Positions 11,137 through 22,369 of a DNA stretch of 64,000 nt are shown here, piece after piece. The DNA is from Cordilura impudica (Eukaryota; Arthropoda; Insecta; Diptera; Scathophagidae): positions 299,611,344-299,675,343 of the forward strand of contig OY821517.1 of assembly GCA_963682025.1 (NCBI GenBank), given 5' to 3'. Both the position numbers and the translations under genes were made by a program. The notes under the pieces were generated by a model, which saw only the letters and a list, made by a program, of their open reading frames with translations, was not told where the DNA came from and ran no database searches. How positions within the stretch are numbered: the first letter of the stretch is position 1; each line of letters opens with the position of its first letter.

Positions 11137-13060
11137 ATGTCAGCGGTTAAGAAACTTAAGATGAATGATACAAGTTCAAGGCCAAATCAAACAGAATGGT
11201 TTGGAAAATACGGAGCTGTTGAGATAGATGAGAAAATTCTTTGCTTAATTTGCAAGGAAAATTGTACGTCTCGTGCTTACAATGTAAAACGACATTTTGA
11301 AAAGATACATGCAAATCTTGCTTCCTTAACAGAAGAAGAAAAAAGAACTATTTTCTCAAAAGCTAAAAGAATATAAATCACAAGCTAATGTATTTAAAAC
11401 ATTTTTAATTCCTAAAAACAACATTACAGCTGCTAGTTTTTATGTAGCACATTGTATCGCATGACATGGAAAACCTCTTTCGGAAGGTGAGTTTTTAAAA
11501 GAAGCGTTTTTGGAATGTAGTGCTGCCCTATTTGCTGATTTTAAAGAAAAAGGTTTGAAAATAAAGCGCATTAATAATTTGCCAATAGGCCGAAATATAA
11601 TTAAAGAACGAATATTAAGATTGGATGAAAATACTTGTTCTCAAATAAATTACGATTTAAAATGTGTCGAAATGTATTCAATTGCTTTAGAAGAGAGCAC
11701 GGACATAAGTGGTTACGCACAACTTGCAGTTTTTGCTACCTATAAATCAGGAAATATAATGACGGAATAACTGGTCAAGTTAATAACATTGACATGAAGA
11801 ACTACTGGTCTTGATGTTTTTAAGGAATTCGCTGATACATTTATGAAAATGAATATTGATTCACAGAAAATTGTTTCTGTAAAAACTGATGGTGCTCCTA
11901 GCATGATTGGCAAAAATATTGGTTTTATTCAGCAACTTAAACAAAGTGTCCAACATTCTTTAATTGAATTTCACTGCCTCATTCAACAAGAAGTCTTATG
12001 TGCAAAACAAAGATTGAAAACATTTTCCAACGTAATACCAGTTGTAACAAAAATGGTAAATTTTATAAATGCAAGAGCTCTAAATAAGCGAGAATTTTAG
12101 AGGAAATTGATTCTCAATACTCTGGGCTTTTAATGTACAATAATGTTCGATGGCTCAACCGTGGTCAAGTTTTAAATAGGTTTGTAGATTTATTAGGAGA
12201 AATAAAACTATTTTTGCATGAGAAAAATAATGGTTTTGACGAATTATCAAATATAGAATGGCTAAATGACTTAATGTTTTGCTGTGATATCACTTAGCAT
12301 TTTAATGAATTGAATAAAAAACTCCAAGGACCTGGTCAATTTGAATTAGTCATGTTTGAAATTATAAAAATGTTTATGACAAAATTTGATATACATATTT
12401 AGTAATGATTTGAAAATGAAAATATTGAAATATTTTCCATATCTGCAAAAACATTTCCAAGCAACTGAAAACTTTGAAAATAGTAATTTTACACAGGATC
12501 ATACAATTAAAAAAATATTCAACTGTTATTAAGGAAATAAAACAAGCTTTTCTGGATAGATTTAATCAATTTAAGGATTTAGAAAAAACATTACAGTTTA
12601 TATTGTATCCACACAAAATAGAATTTAATAATTTGGAATTAACCGTGTTCACTTGGTTAGGTATTGCAAATTTGGAAATCGATTTAGCAGAATTCCAAAA
12701 CAGTTTTATGTGGAAAAATTAATTTGAAAATTTGATTACAGATGTGCAAAAACAGGATTTAGAAAATATTTCTGACAATAAGAAAAAGGTATTCGAACAA
12801 AGAACTAATAATACAATATTAAAAGAATGGGACTCTTTACCAGATACACTTAATACAATGAAAAAAATGGCAAATGCTCTTTTAACAATGTTTGGTTCAT
12901 CACATGTATGCGAAACTTTATTTTCATCAATATAAAATCCACGCAAAGAAATAGACTTGGTAGTGAAATGACTGCCGTATGTGTAAAAGTAATGAATTCC
13001 AAGTATGGACCAAATATACATCAATTATCTGAAAATAAACAACAACAAGTTTCGCATTAA
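11137..13060 (+). pseudogene. hAT transposase, GTF2IRD2/ZBED-like, frameshifted
   Basis: The first frame (11137-11376) opens with a BED-like zinc finger (EKILCLICKENCTSRAYNVKRHFEKIHAN). It is followed by GKPLSEGEFLKEAF, LPIGRNIIKERI and ALEESTDISGYAQLAVF (to 11770), then VSVKTDGAPSMIGKNIGF and EFHCLIQQEVLCAK (11870-12010). The RW-type motif appears in MYNNVRWLNRGQVLNRF (near 12132-12185), then HFNELNKKLQGPGQF. The C-terminus has the dimerisation-like segment FGSSHVCETLFSSI and NIHQLSENKQQQ before a stop at 13058. This is the order of the hAT group that gave rise to vertebrate GTF2IRD2 and FAM200-type genes. At least four frameshifts or stops inactivate it. Confidence 0.85.
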
Positions 13061-14039
13061 ATGTGTGATATTTAATTTTCTTCCTTTTTTTTATTATAAA
13101 ATAATATTCATACATATAATATGTTCGAATAGTAAATAAAATCATATTTACATGTATTTTTGTTAAATCTTTAATTACTAAAATAATACTTGACCCGTAG
13201 GTTGATATTAAAAAAAATAAATTCAATTTTGACTCACTTGTCAAAAAAGTTCGCCATCGCTGCCCTATACCATGCGTTTAGAGAATTGGTCTTAGGTCCA
13301 ACTAATTGGGTTTAAAAAATAAGCATAACCCAAATTTGAGTGGAATTTTTATTAATTTTTTTGCGTGCAGATTTCAAAAAGTTCATATCGGATGCTATAT
13401 TTTCATATATGGGGAAAAATGCACCGATCCTGACCATATTTGGTAAAGTCACTTCTTTTTTGCAAAAACATTTACAAATTCAATTTGAGAAAAATCTGTG
13501 CAATATTTTTGTTTTTTGATAGACTTAGGTGAAAATCGAGAAGCAGCTTTACATGATGCTATGACTAAGGGTTATTCTATAGGGTTTATATTTGGACTAC
13601 TGATTAATGGATATTATAAACACACACAAACCAAATTTAAATGAGATATATATGATAATTTGGATCTTAGGGCAATTTAAGTCGATCTCATAGAAGTCAT
13701 GTGTACGGGGACTATAGCTGAACATGCACGGATTTTTATCAATTTCAGTAACTTTCATCCTTCTATACTTAATTCCATCAAAATATATTCATATTTGCGA
13801 CCTGTAGTTTGATTTAACGGTTTACATGAACACGCAGACGGACGGACAGACGGACATCACTAAATCGACTCATAGAGAGATTCTGAGTCCATCGGTATAA
13901 TTAAAGTTGGGTCTAGATCAAATATTTCTGGTAGTTACCAACATCGGCACAAAGTCATTATAGCCTGCGGTTTATGATGTAGCTGGGTTGAGTGTTATTC
14001 CCTCCTGCACTGCGACCAAGTACATAAACTTATTGTATT

Positions 14040-15200
14040 CTTTCCTGTTTACTTTTAACATATTACAGTATTTAGGAACTGGATGATGTCCTTCACCTCC
14101 AATGTTTTGTATGTCTCCTCCCTTATTTCAGATTCGCCAAATAGTTTGTGCCTTAGACACGCAAAAGCTGGACATTTTACCAGTATATGGTCCTTGGTTT
14201 CATCATCCTCCTACCAGAATCTTCATGTTTTATCTTCAGCCAAATGTATTTTATATAGGCTGAAATTGCCCCATATAGAAGTCTTAGATTGGATCTGCTC
14301 AATACTAAGGCATACCTACCCCTTTTTCTCTTGCGTTGCAAAAATTTTTCCCAGTGTTGAAGTGGAGTTTGTCCATTTCAATGCTCTACTGATTCATCTT
14401 TTATCCATCTATCGATATTTTCAGTTATGTCTTTTTTGGTGAATCCGAATTGGGGGGGGGGGGTGGTTTGGACCAGTGAATGGTCTTTCCGCTTCACGTC
14501 CTGCCTGTTCATCGGCTTTCTCATTTCGTTCATACCCATTGGGACCTGGTACCCATATAAGCATCACCTCATTAAGTTCCGCCAGTTTATTTAGGGCCCT
14601 ATGGCTTTTGTGCACAGATTTATGATGATAGATCTGGCATTAGATATATCTTCGTCCATGTCAGGTTTCTTTCCATTAGTTTAGCAGTACCTACGTTGAA
14701 TGCGTATAATTCAGCTGTAAATATCGTGGACGCATTACATAGGGGGATGTGGAATTTCCACCTTGGTCCATAAACCCCCACTCCTACTCCTTCCGTTGTT
14801 TTAGATCCGTCAGTGTAACACTTACAGGCCATGTCGGGCCAGATTCCCATTGGGTTCTGCTCGTGATATGAACAGTGCAGTTCTTTTCAAGGTCCAATAC
14901 AGGATAAATTTGGTCAACACATAAAGCCATATCTTTCATACGTTTGGCTCTATCAAGGATCTTCAAGTGTCTTATATGATCGCCCTCCTTAAATTTGAAT
15001 AGCTTGTTGAAAAGCTTTTCCTTGAATTGATAAGTGAAGCTCAGTGAGGTTTAGAATAACCTCCATAGCTGCCATACGAGTGGTTCAAACAGGCTTCAGT
15101 CTGATTATTCTTCTGTCACCAAACAACTGAGCCATATAAAATACCCGGAAGGATCATTTGTTTATATATCCACAATGACATTTTACGATTTAGACCCCAC
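14040..15200 (-). pseudogene. LINE remnant: RT thumb, RNase H and C-terminal tail
   Basis: From 15200 downward the minus strand reads an RT thumb/connection (ILNLTELHLSIQGKA-like, after repair of frames in reading only), then an RNase H domain: CYTDGSKTTEGVGVGVYG (near 14826), AELYAFNVGTAKLMERN, and VPGPNGYERNEKADEQAG (near 14530). The catalytic D, E and final D of RNase H are visible; the third position reads MPDLSS. A C-terminal tail follows (CPAFACLRHKLFG-like and FLKYCNMLKVNRKEYNKFM). This order suits I/R1/LOA-type LINEs. There are many stops; the 5' part is missing. The run of G at 14451-14461 breaks the frame. Confidence 0.75.
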
Positions 15201-15765
15201 TATCTGCCTAGGTGTTGGAGTTTATAATTCCAATGCCAACGGGGGTAATTTGTGTGTATATATTTTATTAGTTTTGTACATGCTGAAAATGAATCGAAAA
15301 TTAATGAATTGGTTATTTTCCGGCAGCATTTACGCGCAAAGTATACCCTATAGCTATTGAAATCTTTGATTCTAGCCTCTTGTGCTTCCTCTGATAGCTC
15401 AACAATCGGCAAAAGGGCATTGAATATTCTTACCGGCCCGCGAATGAAAAAGTTTAAAAGGAAGGTGACATTTTGTACCATGGATATGTTTTAACAAAAC
15501 GTTTTGCAGTATTGTGGGCAAGTTACAAAACTTTTCACATCATGGCCTCATGAAACGGCAATACATATTACATGCATTATGTTATTAACTCTAGATCAAG
15601 TTTTGTTATTTCTTAGACAACTTCTGCTTTCTGGGTTTTGGTTGGTCAGTGATCAATCCAATTATCTCTCCAAACTCTTTTTGTATTCTTGTTTGTGTGT
15701 CTTTAACAATTTGTTTGTCATGATCTGACCTAGCTTGCTACCGTTTTAGTGGTAATTTATATGCC
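15201..15765 (-). pseudogene. Transib (RAG1-like) transposase fragment
   Basis: The clearest part is LPIVELSEEAQEARIKDF, then YFARKCCRKITN, at 15415-15290 on the minus strand. It matches the LPLGD/LSEEAQEKRNKDYR and NTRNILRNSTNEDLF segments of the Transib element at 21234-25207. Upstream, near 15660-15600, GLITDQPKPR matches its FGLIIDQPKQG. So this is a second, 5'- and 3'-truncated copy of a related Transib. It lies between a LINE remnant and a piggyBac and has several stops. Confidence 0.65.
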
Positions 15766-15841
15766 TTACTGCAGCCATGGAGAATAGATAAGCCGCACTG
15801 AAATGTATCCCTGTTCACACTTCTGGCAATCATTTCATTAA

Positions 15842-17721
15842 CTCTCCGTCTAGCAACACTTCTGATACCTTTACACGCATGACAAGGTCCGTAGGGACCT
15901 ATTTTTGTTGATATGACATTTTCTATGAAAAAGACATTTTAAAATTTTTGTTTTGTTATTTTATTATTGTTAATTAATTAAAAATAAATTAAAATATTTT
16001 TTTTTTTTTTTTATACTAACATAATTAATTTTTATGAATTTTATTATGAAAATTTAGTTTTACAATGAATAAAACTTAAAAAAACTATTGTTGCGATGGT
16101 TGTTCCTCAATTAGAGTGCAGGTTAAGCACGGATGCATTAATCTTGAATGCTTTGCACAAACTGCATTGTTGCAGGAACAGCAATAGGCCCATGTTTTGC
16201 GTTGACGACCGTACTCTGAACGGCATAGTCGACATGATGGCCTGTTTGTCCTTAGCGCAAACGACGTTGCAGCTACTTCTGTTGGTCTTGGTAGTATCTA
16301 AAATGAAAAAATATATATAATCATTCTGCTTTTGACCTTTAGAATTCTTAATTCTTACCTTGACATCAAATTCCTCCATTGCATTTCGTATCCTTGGATA
16401 TGCAGTTATGCGAGTATTCAGGGCACGTTCTTCAATGTTGGGTAATGCCAATTGCTTAGTAAGCATAAGGAGGAATGAGCGCCGTCTGTCATTTCTCTTC
16501 ACTGGCTTCATCTCGTTGAATATTATGAATGCAGCTAATGCAGCGATGTCTAGCATATTGTAAAACATGGCAAGCGGCCAGCGCTTTGTTGAGCGCTTGC
16601 ATGTATACGTACCAAGTATCTGGTCCATAGTATCATCGCCGGATTTGTAATCAAGAATGGCTAAGCGCTTCTTCTTTTCAGTTTCCATGTTCACATCGCA
16701 AGTGTAATGTTGTGTAGATAGCAAAATTACTGATTTATTCTTCCTGGGCACATATGAGCATAGTGCTATATCGCCTTCGATGAACCCAAACAATATGCTG
16801 TTGATTGGCCGCGTACGATTTTTATGTAACTCCCGTGGCACAAATGTTTTGTTCTAACATATGCAGTTTTCTTTCTCATCAAAATACGCGCCAAGTTCAA
16901 TGTACTGAAGAAATTGTCAGCATAAATTGTGCGGCCAGAATCCAAATATTTATCCGCAAGAGCAAGTACAACGTTCTGCCCTTGATTTATTTCACGCTCC
17001 TGGTCAGGCAATTTACCACAATAAATCATTCCTTTGACAGGATAGAATGATTTTGAGTCACACAACCACCATACCTTTATACCATGCTTGGCTGGCTTCG
17101 ACGGAATATATTGTGTGAAGCGGGTACGGCCTCTGTATGGGAATAACTGCTCATCAACTGTGAGTGAATCATGCGGAGTGTAAGCTGCTGCTAAGTTAGA
17201 CTGCAACATTTGCCAAATATTATCAATTGCCGCACTTTTGCTGTTGATTAGTCGCTGCTGTCGCGTATTTCCATTGTCGAATCTAAAGCACTGTTTCATG
17301 GACATAAAGCGATTATACGACAATGCTGCTTTGCACATTGGACAACGCGTTGGGGCCCATAACTGTGCAGAAGGCTCATTATTTGATTTATTGAGTCTTA
17401 GAAGGTAATAAAACAAATGTTAAATTCGAAGAACTCGTTTAAAATGTGTTTAAACAATAAAACAGCTAAAAAGAAGCCAAAATAGAGTTTATGGCTTAAT
17501 GATTTCTTGACCTTGTCATGCGTTCCCGTACTACTCACCTTTAAACCTCAATAAAAACTAAACTATTGGGCGTATCACCTTGAATTTTCTTTTAAACGAT
17601 TTTTGACAAAATCCTCTTGGAAAATAGGGTAACTTTTGGGGTATCTTGTCCTGGCCGAAATAGGAGTAATTTCAGTTTGAAAATGAAAAGGACCCCAGGG
17701 ACATTCTCGCTAACCGAAGGG
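15842..17721 (-). mobile_element. piggyBac element with TTAA flanks
   Basis: The right end AACCGAAGGG is followed by TTAA (17722-17725). Read inward on the minus strand it is CCCTTCGGTTAGCGAG. The left end follows TTAA at 15838-15841 and is more decayed (CTCTCCGTCTAGC). An exact 15-base internal inverted repeat, ACGCATGACAAGGTC (15875-15889) and its inverse (17509-17523), sits near each end, as piggyBac elements often show. The 1.88-kb length is at the short end for the family, consistent with a lost N-terminal coding part. Confidence 0.8.
16107..17416 (-). pseudogene. piggyBac transposase, one clear frameshift
   Basis: The minus strand from 17416 encodes a DDE_Tnp_1_7-type core. It contains LSYNRFMSMKQCFRFDN, LTVDEQLFPYRGRTRF, IPSKPAKHGIKVWWLCDSKS and YADNFFSTLNLARI (to about 16850). 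A single-base shift near 16840-16850 then continues in another frame with PRELHKNRTRPINSILFGF and DYKSGDDTMDQILGTYTCKR. Aspartates of the catalytic triad are present in LCDSKS, YADNFF and GDDTMDQ. The C-terminus ends near CSLCKAF, possibly part of a Cys-rich tail. The N-terminal region is missing. Apart from the frameshift the frame is well kept, so the insertion looks fairly young for this window. Confidence 0.88.
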
Positions 17722-17797
17722 TTAATACAGTTTTAAGAAGTTTAAAAGTTTCCATTGTTTTGGCATCACTAAAAAATACTTCTTTTTCGTTTATCTA

Positions 17798-18202
17798 TTT
17801 TTTATGTCTAGTGGTAATATGTGGCCAGGGTATAATGACTTTGTGCTGATGTTTCTAACTACCAAAAATATTTGACTTAAACCCATCTTTTAGAAAGGGA
17901 TTCTGAGTCGATTGGGTTTGTGCCTGTTTATTATATCCGTTCATGAGTAGTCCAAAAAAAACTCTATAGGACAATTCTTAGTCATGGTCAGGGTGGGCCA
18001 TTTTTCGACGTAGACCCCATATAGATATAGCACCCGATAAGAACTTTTTAATATCCGAAGGCAAAAAAAATTAATAACAATGCCACTCAAATTTGGTTTA
18101 TGATTATTTTCTATATCCAATTAGTTGCACATAAGAGATAGGGTATCTAAACGCATGGTATCGTATAGTGGGTCCAGACCGACTATAATTTGCTTACTTG
18201 TT
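17798..18202 (+). mobile_element. DINE-like element (family 1), copy 3, internally deleted
   Basis: It keeps the left block (GGTATAATGACTTTGTGCTG, near 17829), the right block and the end GACCGACTATAATTTGCTTACTTG. The middle, including the CCGTCCGTC tract, is deleted between about 17897 and 17905. It directly follows the piggyBac element. Confidence 0.7.
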
Positions 18203-18262
18203 AGATCTAATTTGATGTTCTTCGGTTAGTAACACTCGGACCAAAGGATTGACGTATAGCCA

Positions 18263-19597
18263 TAGGGTGACAGCGGTTTTTATGAAAAAAATTTTTGGTC
18301 GAATCTTGACGTGCGTTGATAATTGTGGCACTAAAACTTAAGTGCCGCCGCAGACCACTTGATTAAGAATATCGAGCTCACATTTTTAAAGACATGGAAA
18401 TAATTTTCAACAACAACATTTTTAAATTCTCCTGATCCCAAAATGATCTTATGTAAAGTATTTTGCATATCGTCTATTTTTATGCTGTTCTAAATTAATG
18501 TCAAATTTTACTTTTTCAAAAATTTTGTTCAAGAAATTTTCCGAAATCAACGATTGGTCTGTGGGGTCTTATTAATTATTAATATTAATATACAAAAAAA
18601 ATCCTGATGAAGAAAATATTTATAGATTTTCATTCATAAAGAGTCAATTTGACATCTAGAGTACCCCACGGGTTAATTTCAGTCCAGACTATTCTTTTTT
18701 AGAATTATTAAAATATTATCAACAAGTTTTATCGAAATCCTTCCACAAATATATATTATTTCGATATTTTGTTTTATAAAAATGTAAATCTCCTTAAATT
18801 TGACCTTTGACCTTAAAGAGGGACAGTTTATAGTGTTTTAATTTTATTTTTGTAGTATTATATTTTGATAAAATATATTTGAAATATGAAAACACCAAAA
18901 AGATGTAGCCTAAAAGTTGAAAAAGTATGAAAAATCTAATTTTTCTTCAAATCCGCTGAAATAAAAATGTTGCCCTCGCCAAATTAAGAACAGGATACAT
19001 ACAATATTTGGCATTTTTAGTCACAGATATTTTGTTAATAAGAACTTAAAGTCCAATCGTTGATTTCTGAAAATTTCTTGAAAAAGTAAAATTGGAAATT
19101 TTGAAAAAAAAAATACGTACCATTTGGACATTAATTTAGAACGGCATAACAATAGACGAGATGCGAAATACTTCATATGAGATCATTTTGGAATCAGGAG
19201 AATGGAAAAGTGTTGTTGTTGTAAATTATTTCGATGCCTTTAAAAATGTGAGCTCGATTTTCTTAATCAAGTGGTCTGCGGCCCATTTATTGTCTGGGGA
19301 ACTTGATATAACATGTCAGATTTTCAACCGATAATAGATTTTGTTATTTTATTAGAATGATAATTTGCTCCAGATTATGGTCTATTAATTAATTTAATTT
19401 AAACGCCATTATTAATATCAAAACATTGGTGAAAAATTGTTTTTTTTTGATAATTTTGAACTTTGAACTTTATGAGCATCTATACAGCATTGAACGATTG
19501 GGCTCAAATTTTGCGCTCTAAAGTTTTAGATCTAGTGCCACAATAATCCGACCCGCAAGCCTTGAAATTCTAAAAAAAAGAAATGGCTGTCACCCTA
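18263..19597. mobile_element. Foldback-like TIR element with long internal inverted repeats
   Basis: The outer ends TAGGGTGACAGC (18263) and its inverse GCTGTCACCCTA (to 19597) form a 12-bp TIR of hAT style. Inside, a left arm (18348-18557) and a right arm (19053-19281) are inverse copies of about 210-230 bp, sharing CCGCAGACCACTTGATTAAG and CGAAATCAACGATTGG (the right-arm copy of the latter is diverged). No coding frame is seen. The flanking 8-mers (TATAGCCA and ATATACCC) do not match well, so the TSD is not proven. It is probably a non-autonomous element. Confidence 0.65.
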
Positions 19598-19709
19598 ATA
19601 TACCCGCTAGTAAGATATCATTGTCAAGTAGGGTACTTTCTCTCCATATCATTGAATCCTGAATTCCATGAGCTATTTTACAATTAGTTATAGAAAACGG
19701 GAAATAAGG

Positions 19710-20677
19710 TTACACCACTCTAGCAGTTAAATCTGCGGCTTGAAAACATTTGGTTGTGATATAAGGAAGAAGACGAAGAATACACTCAAGTTTTTCGAGT
19801 TCTACCCATTGCGCATTAGTCATAATTGCAGTTGGGATAGCCATATCGGTAAGAGAAGGTTTTAGTTTAAAGATGCGTTCATCAATCAAGTAAGTATTCC
19901 CCCACCGCTTAGCTTGATGTATTTTTGCAATAAGGCCATTATCATGATAACCTTCAAAGCCATCACGAATTGGGACTTGCAATGTATGCAATGTATGATG
20001 GATCTGGGAAATATTTAAAGCAGCATCCAAAAATCCGTCTAAATTATTATTAATTTCTGCTACGGAAGCATCATTTTCATTACAACCATATACAAAATGA
20101 AGTTATTCCTCAAAAAGTTGCGGAATAAATTCATGACGAATAAATTCCCCAAATATTAATAAAAAAAAGTCTCCAAAACAAATGAACAAATTCCACAATT
20201 TTTCAGAAAACAAAATAAAAAATGTACTTACTGCCGAAACCAAAAAAAAACTTCTTTGTTGACATCCACTGTTTTTCGTAATATTTCAAAAAATTTGAAA
20301 ATTTATGTTCGCTGTCAAATCCGTAAGATTTCCTTTTTAAGAGTGGTAGAGCTATAAAATGATAGCAACACCGATTGGAATCGTTTGAATGGAAACTAAA
20401 TAATCAATGCCTTGTGGCATTATCGGTAGCTTATTAATAGCAAAATTCTCTACAAAGTCCATAACTAGCTCCTGAAAATAACTTCTTGTGTGATGCGCTT
20501 CAGTTTCCTTTGCCGCCAAAGTTCTTGTGACGATTTTTTCGTTTCATCAAAGAACTGAACGTTAATCGCAAAATAATTAACTCTGTGAAGGGACATCAAC
20601 CCATCTTTAAAAAGACAAACCGTCCTTGTAAAATATCCTTGACCACATCCTGCTTTTTTTGCATCCTCTTGTACCAA
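19710..20677 (-). pseudogene. hAT transposase remnant, hobo-like
   Basis: The minus strand from 20677 reads KAGCGQGYFTRTVCLFKDGLMSLHRVNYFAINVQFFDETK, a hAT core entry. After decayed sequence it resumes at 20030 with HTLHTLQVPIRDGFEG, KRWGNTYLIDERIFKL, and MAIPTAIMTNAQWVELEKLE. The HTLQL..R and RWxSTY motifs are hallmarks of the hAT catalytic region, and the last segment lies before the final catalytic Glu. No TIRs were found for it. It ends abruptly near 19705. Confidence 0.65.
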
Positions 20678-20699
20678 ATTACCAATATTAATTTTAACT

Positions 20700-21233
20700 A
20701 AAGAAATACCAAATTTACAAGAATATCAAATTTTAGAATTTAGAGAGACAAAGGCAGTAAAAGAAAAAAGAAGATAAAGGCAAAAGCATTTGAATATACC
20801 ATTTCGATGATACAGCACTCGAATTTGTCTACATTCATAGCCACAGTAATATTCGGAGACTTATAAAAGTTGGTTACAGGTACTTGACATTGCGAAGAAC
20901 TTAGCCTGGAATTAACTTCACATGCCGGCTTATCGTTTTAGTAACAGTTTTGAATATCGTTGTAGATGTCGCTCTAAATTAGAAACTCTGATCGGTGCAC
21001 TACTACCTCATCCCGAATACACACTAATACTGCTACCACATATTTCATAAATCAGTTTTAATTATATGCTGATTATTGTTCAAATTTAAATTAAAAACAG
21101 ACCTTAAAAAACGACAAAACGGTTTTTTCAACTAGATCAATAACCGAGTAGAAGTTCTGGTAATGAATGAACTTAATCTCAAAAAATCAATTAAAATCTA
21201 CTTATTGACAGTGATCTGTAAGATATAACGTGG
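20700..21233. other. No gene seen
   Basis: About 530 bp between the hAT remnant and the Transib 5' end. I see no coding frame or repeat structure here. It ends with CGTGG (21229-21233), the proposed Transib target duplication. Confidence 0.4.
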
Positions 21234-21272
21234 CACTGTGGCTGAAATTTTGATATCATTGGCCAAAAAAAC
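21234..21272. repeat. Transib 5' TIR: heptamer, 23-bp spacer, A-rich nonamer
   Basis: CACTGTG (21234-21240) is followed by 23 bases (21241-21263) and then CAAAAAAAC (21264-21272). The layout matches a 23-RSS (heptamer, 23-base spacer, A-rich nonamer). The 3' TIR has CACAGTG, a 23-base spacer and CAAAATTCT. That the nonamer positions matter is inference. Confidence 0.65.
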
Positions 21273-22369
21273 AATTTTTTGTCACCAATTTTTTAAATTT
21301 TAACGCCATTTTGTAGCTAATGTATCCAAACTAATGTAGCCAAAAAATTAGGTTAAAATATTGCTAATTGTGGGCGTGGCATGCTGTCAAACTCAACTAT
21401 TTATTTAATTTCAGAAAAAGGTGATTTTTTTTTGTTTTTTTTATCAAAAATAAATGGTTAATACTCGCAAGTTATCGTCTATAATGACCTGCTGTCTTCT
21501 TTAAAAAGTTGGTATGATTGCAGTCTTTTGCTATTGCAAGTGGTCACAACCCTATCGTTTAATATTAGAGGTGTTCTGAAATATTTATTAAACTACTGTA
21601 TTTGTGTTAAATTTCAAATTTAGTGGAACAGAACTTCTAGGGAGCAAAAGGGAACAAGAAACTTATACCACCCAGAGAAAGGTGAAAGGTGTATACTTTT
21701 GCATCCGTGACGATCCGCGGGTAGAACACTTTTTTCATTTTAATTAAATTACTCAAAAAAATTTCAAATTACGGTATTTTAAACAGCATTATAAGTACAA
21801 AATGGTGTGTTAAATTTAAGCTTTCGGTATTTTATAGCTTATAATAGTCATTATTTAGTCTATTATCAGTAATCATATCTGCTTAAAAAATAAACCACCC
21901 TTTTGATATATTTGTAAGTAACCTGTTTTTTTTTTTATTTTCATACCTTTTTTATACCTTTTTATTTTACCTACCGATGCACTACTGCAAGTAGTAAAGG
22001 AAACACACAGGTAATTCATTTGTAAAGTGGGTTTTTTATATATTATTTTAGGTAGTAATGCACTAGTGCCATTTTCTTACCTTTATATTTTACTTAGACA
22101 GATAGTATGATGGCTTATGAAAAGGCTTATAAGAAAGTGACATTTGAATACAAACTCAATTCCTATAATATATTTCAGCAATAACAGTCCACATAAAAAC
22201 ATCCAGAAAAATATGGGGAGCTTCAGTTATAAAGGAACAAAAAGCAGGAAGATGTTCTTAGTTACGTTAAAATAAAATTAAACTTAAATTTGTGTAGCAT
22301 CGAAATACAAAAGCAATTATCTAATTTCGCTTCAGAAACAACAAAGCAAGATAAGGCTGGACAACTGCA

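Larger units (their letters stand above)
10515..13262 (+). mobile_element. hAT transposon (ZBED/GTF2IRD2-like group) with TSD
   Basis: TIRs are CAGCGATGGCGAAC at 10515 and its exact inverse GTTCGCCATCGCTG ending at 13262. The 8-bp target duplication CCCTATAC is exact at 10507-10514 and 13263-13270. Length is 2748 bp. The target is a DINE-like element, so this hAT arrived later. Inside is one decayed transposase on the + strand. Confidence 0.93.
10478..13985 (-). mobile_element. DINE-like element (family 1), copy 2, split by a hAT
   Basis: The hairpin end lies at 10478-10514 (CAAGTATGAAAATTATAGTCGG and the start of the palindrome) and the remainder at 13263 to about 13985, after the inserted hAT 10515-13262. 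The second part has the usual GGTCCAACTAATTGG-type block, the PyRich tract in reverse (GACGGACGGACAGACGGACAT near 13836) and a decayed TATACCC end. The palindrome has lost its second half. It is non-coding. Confidence 0.75.
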
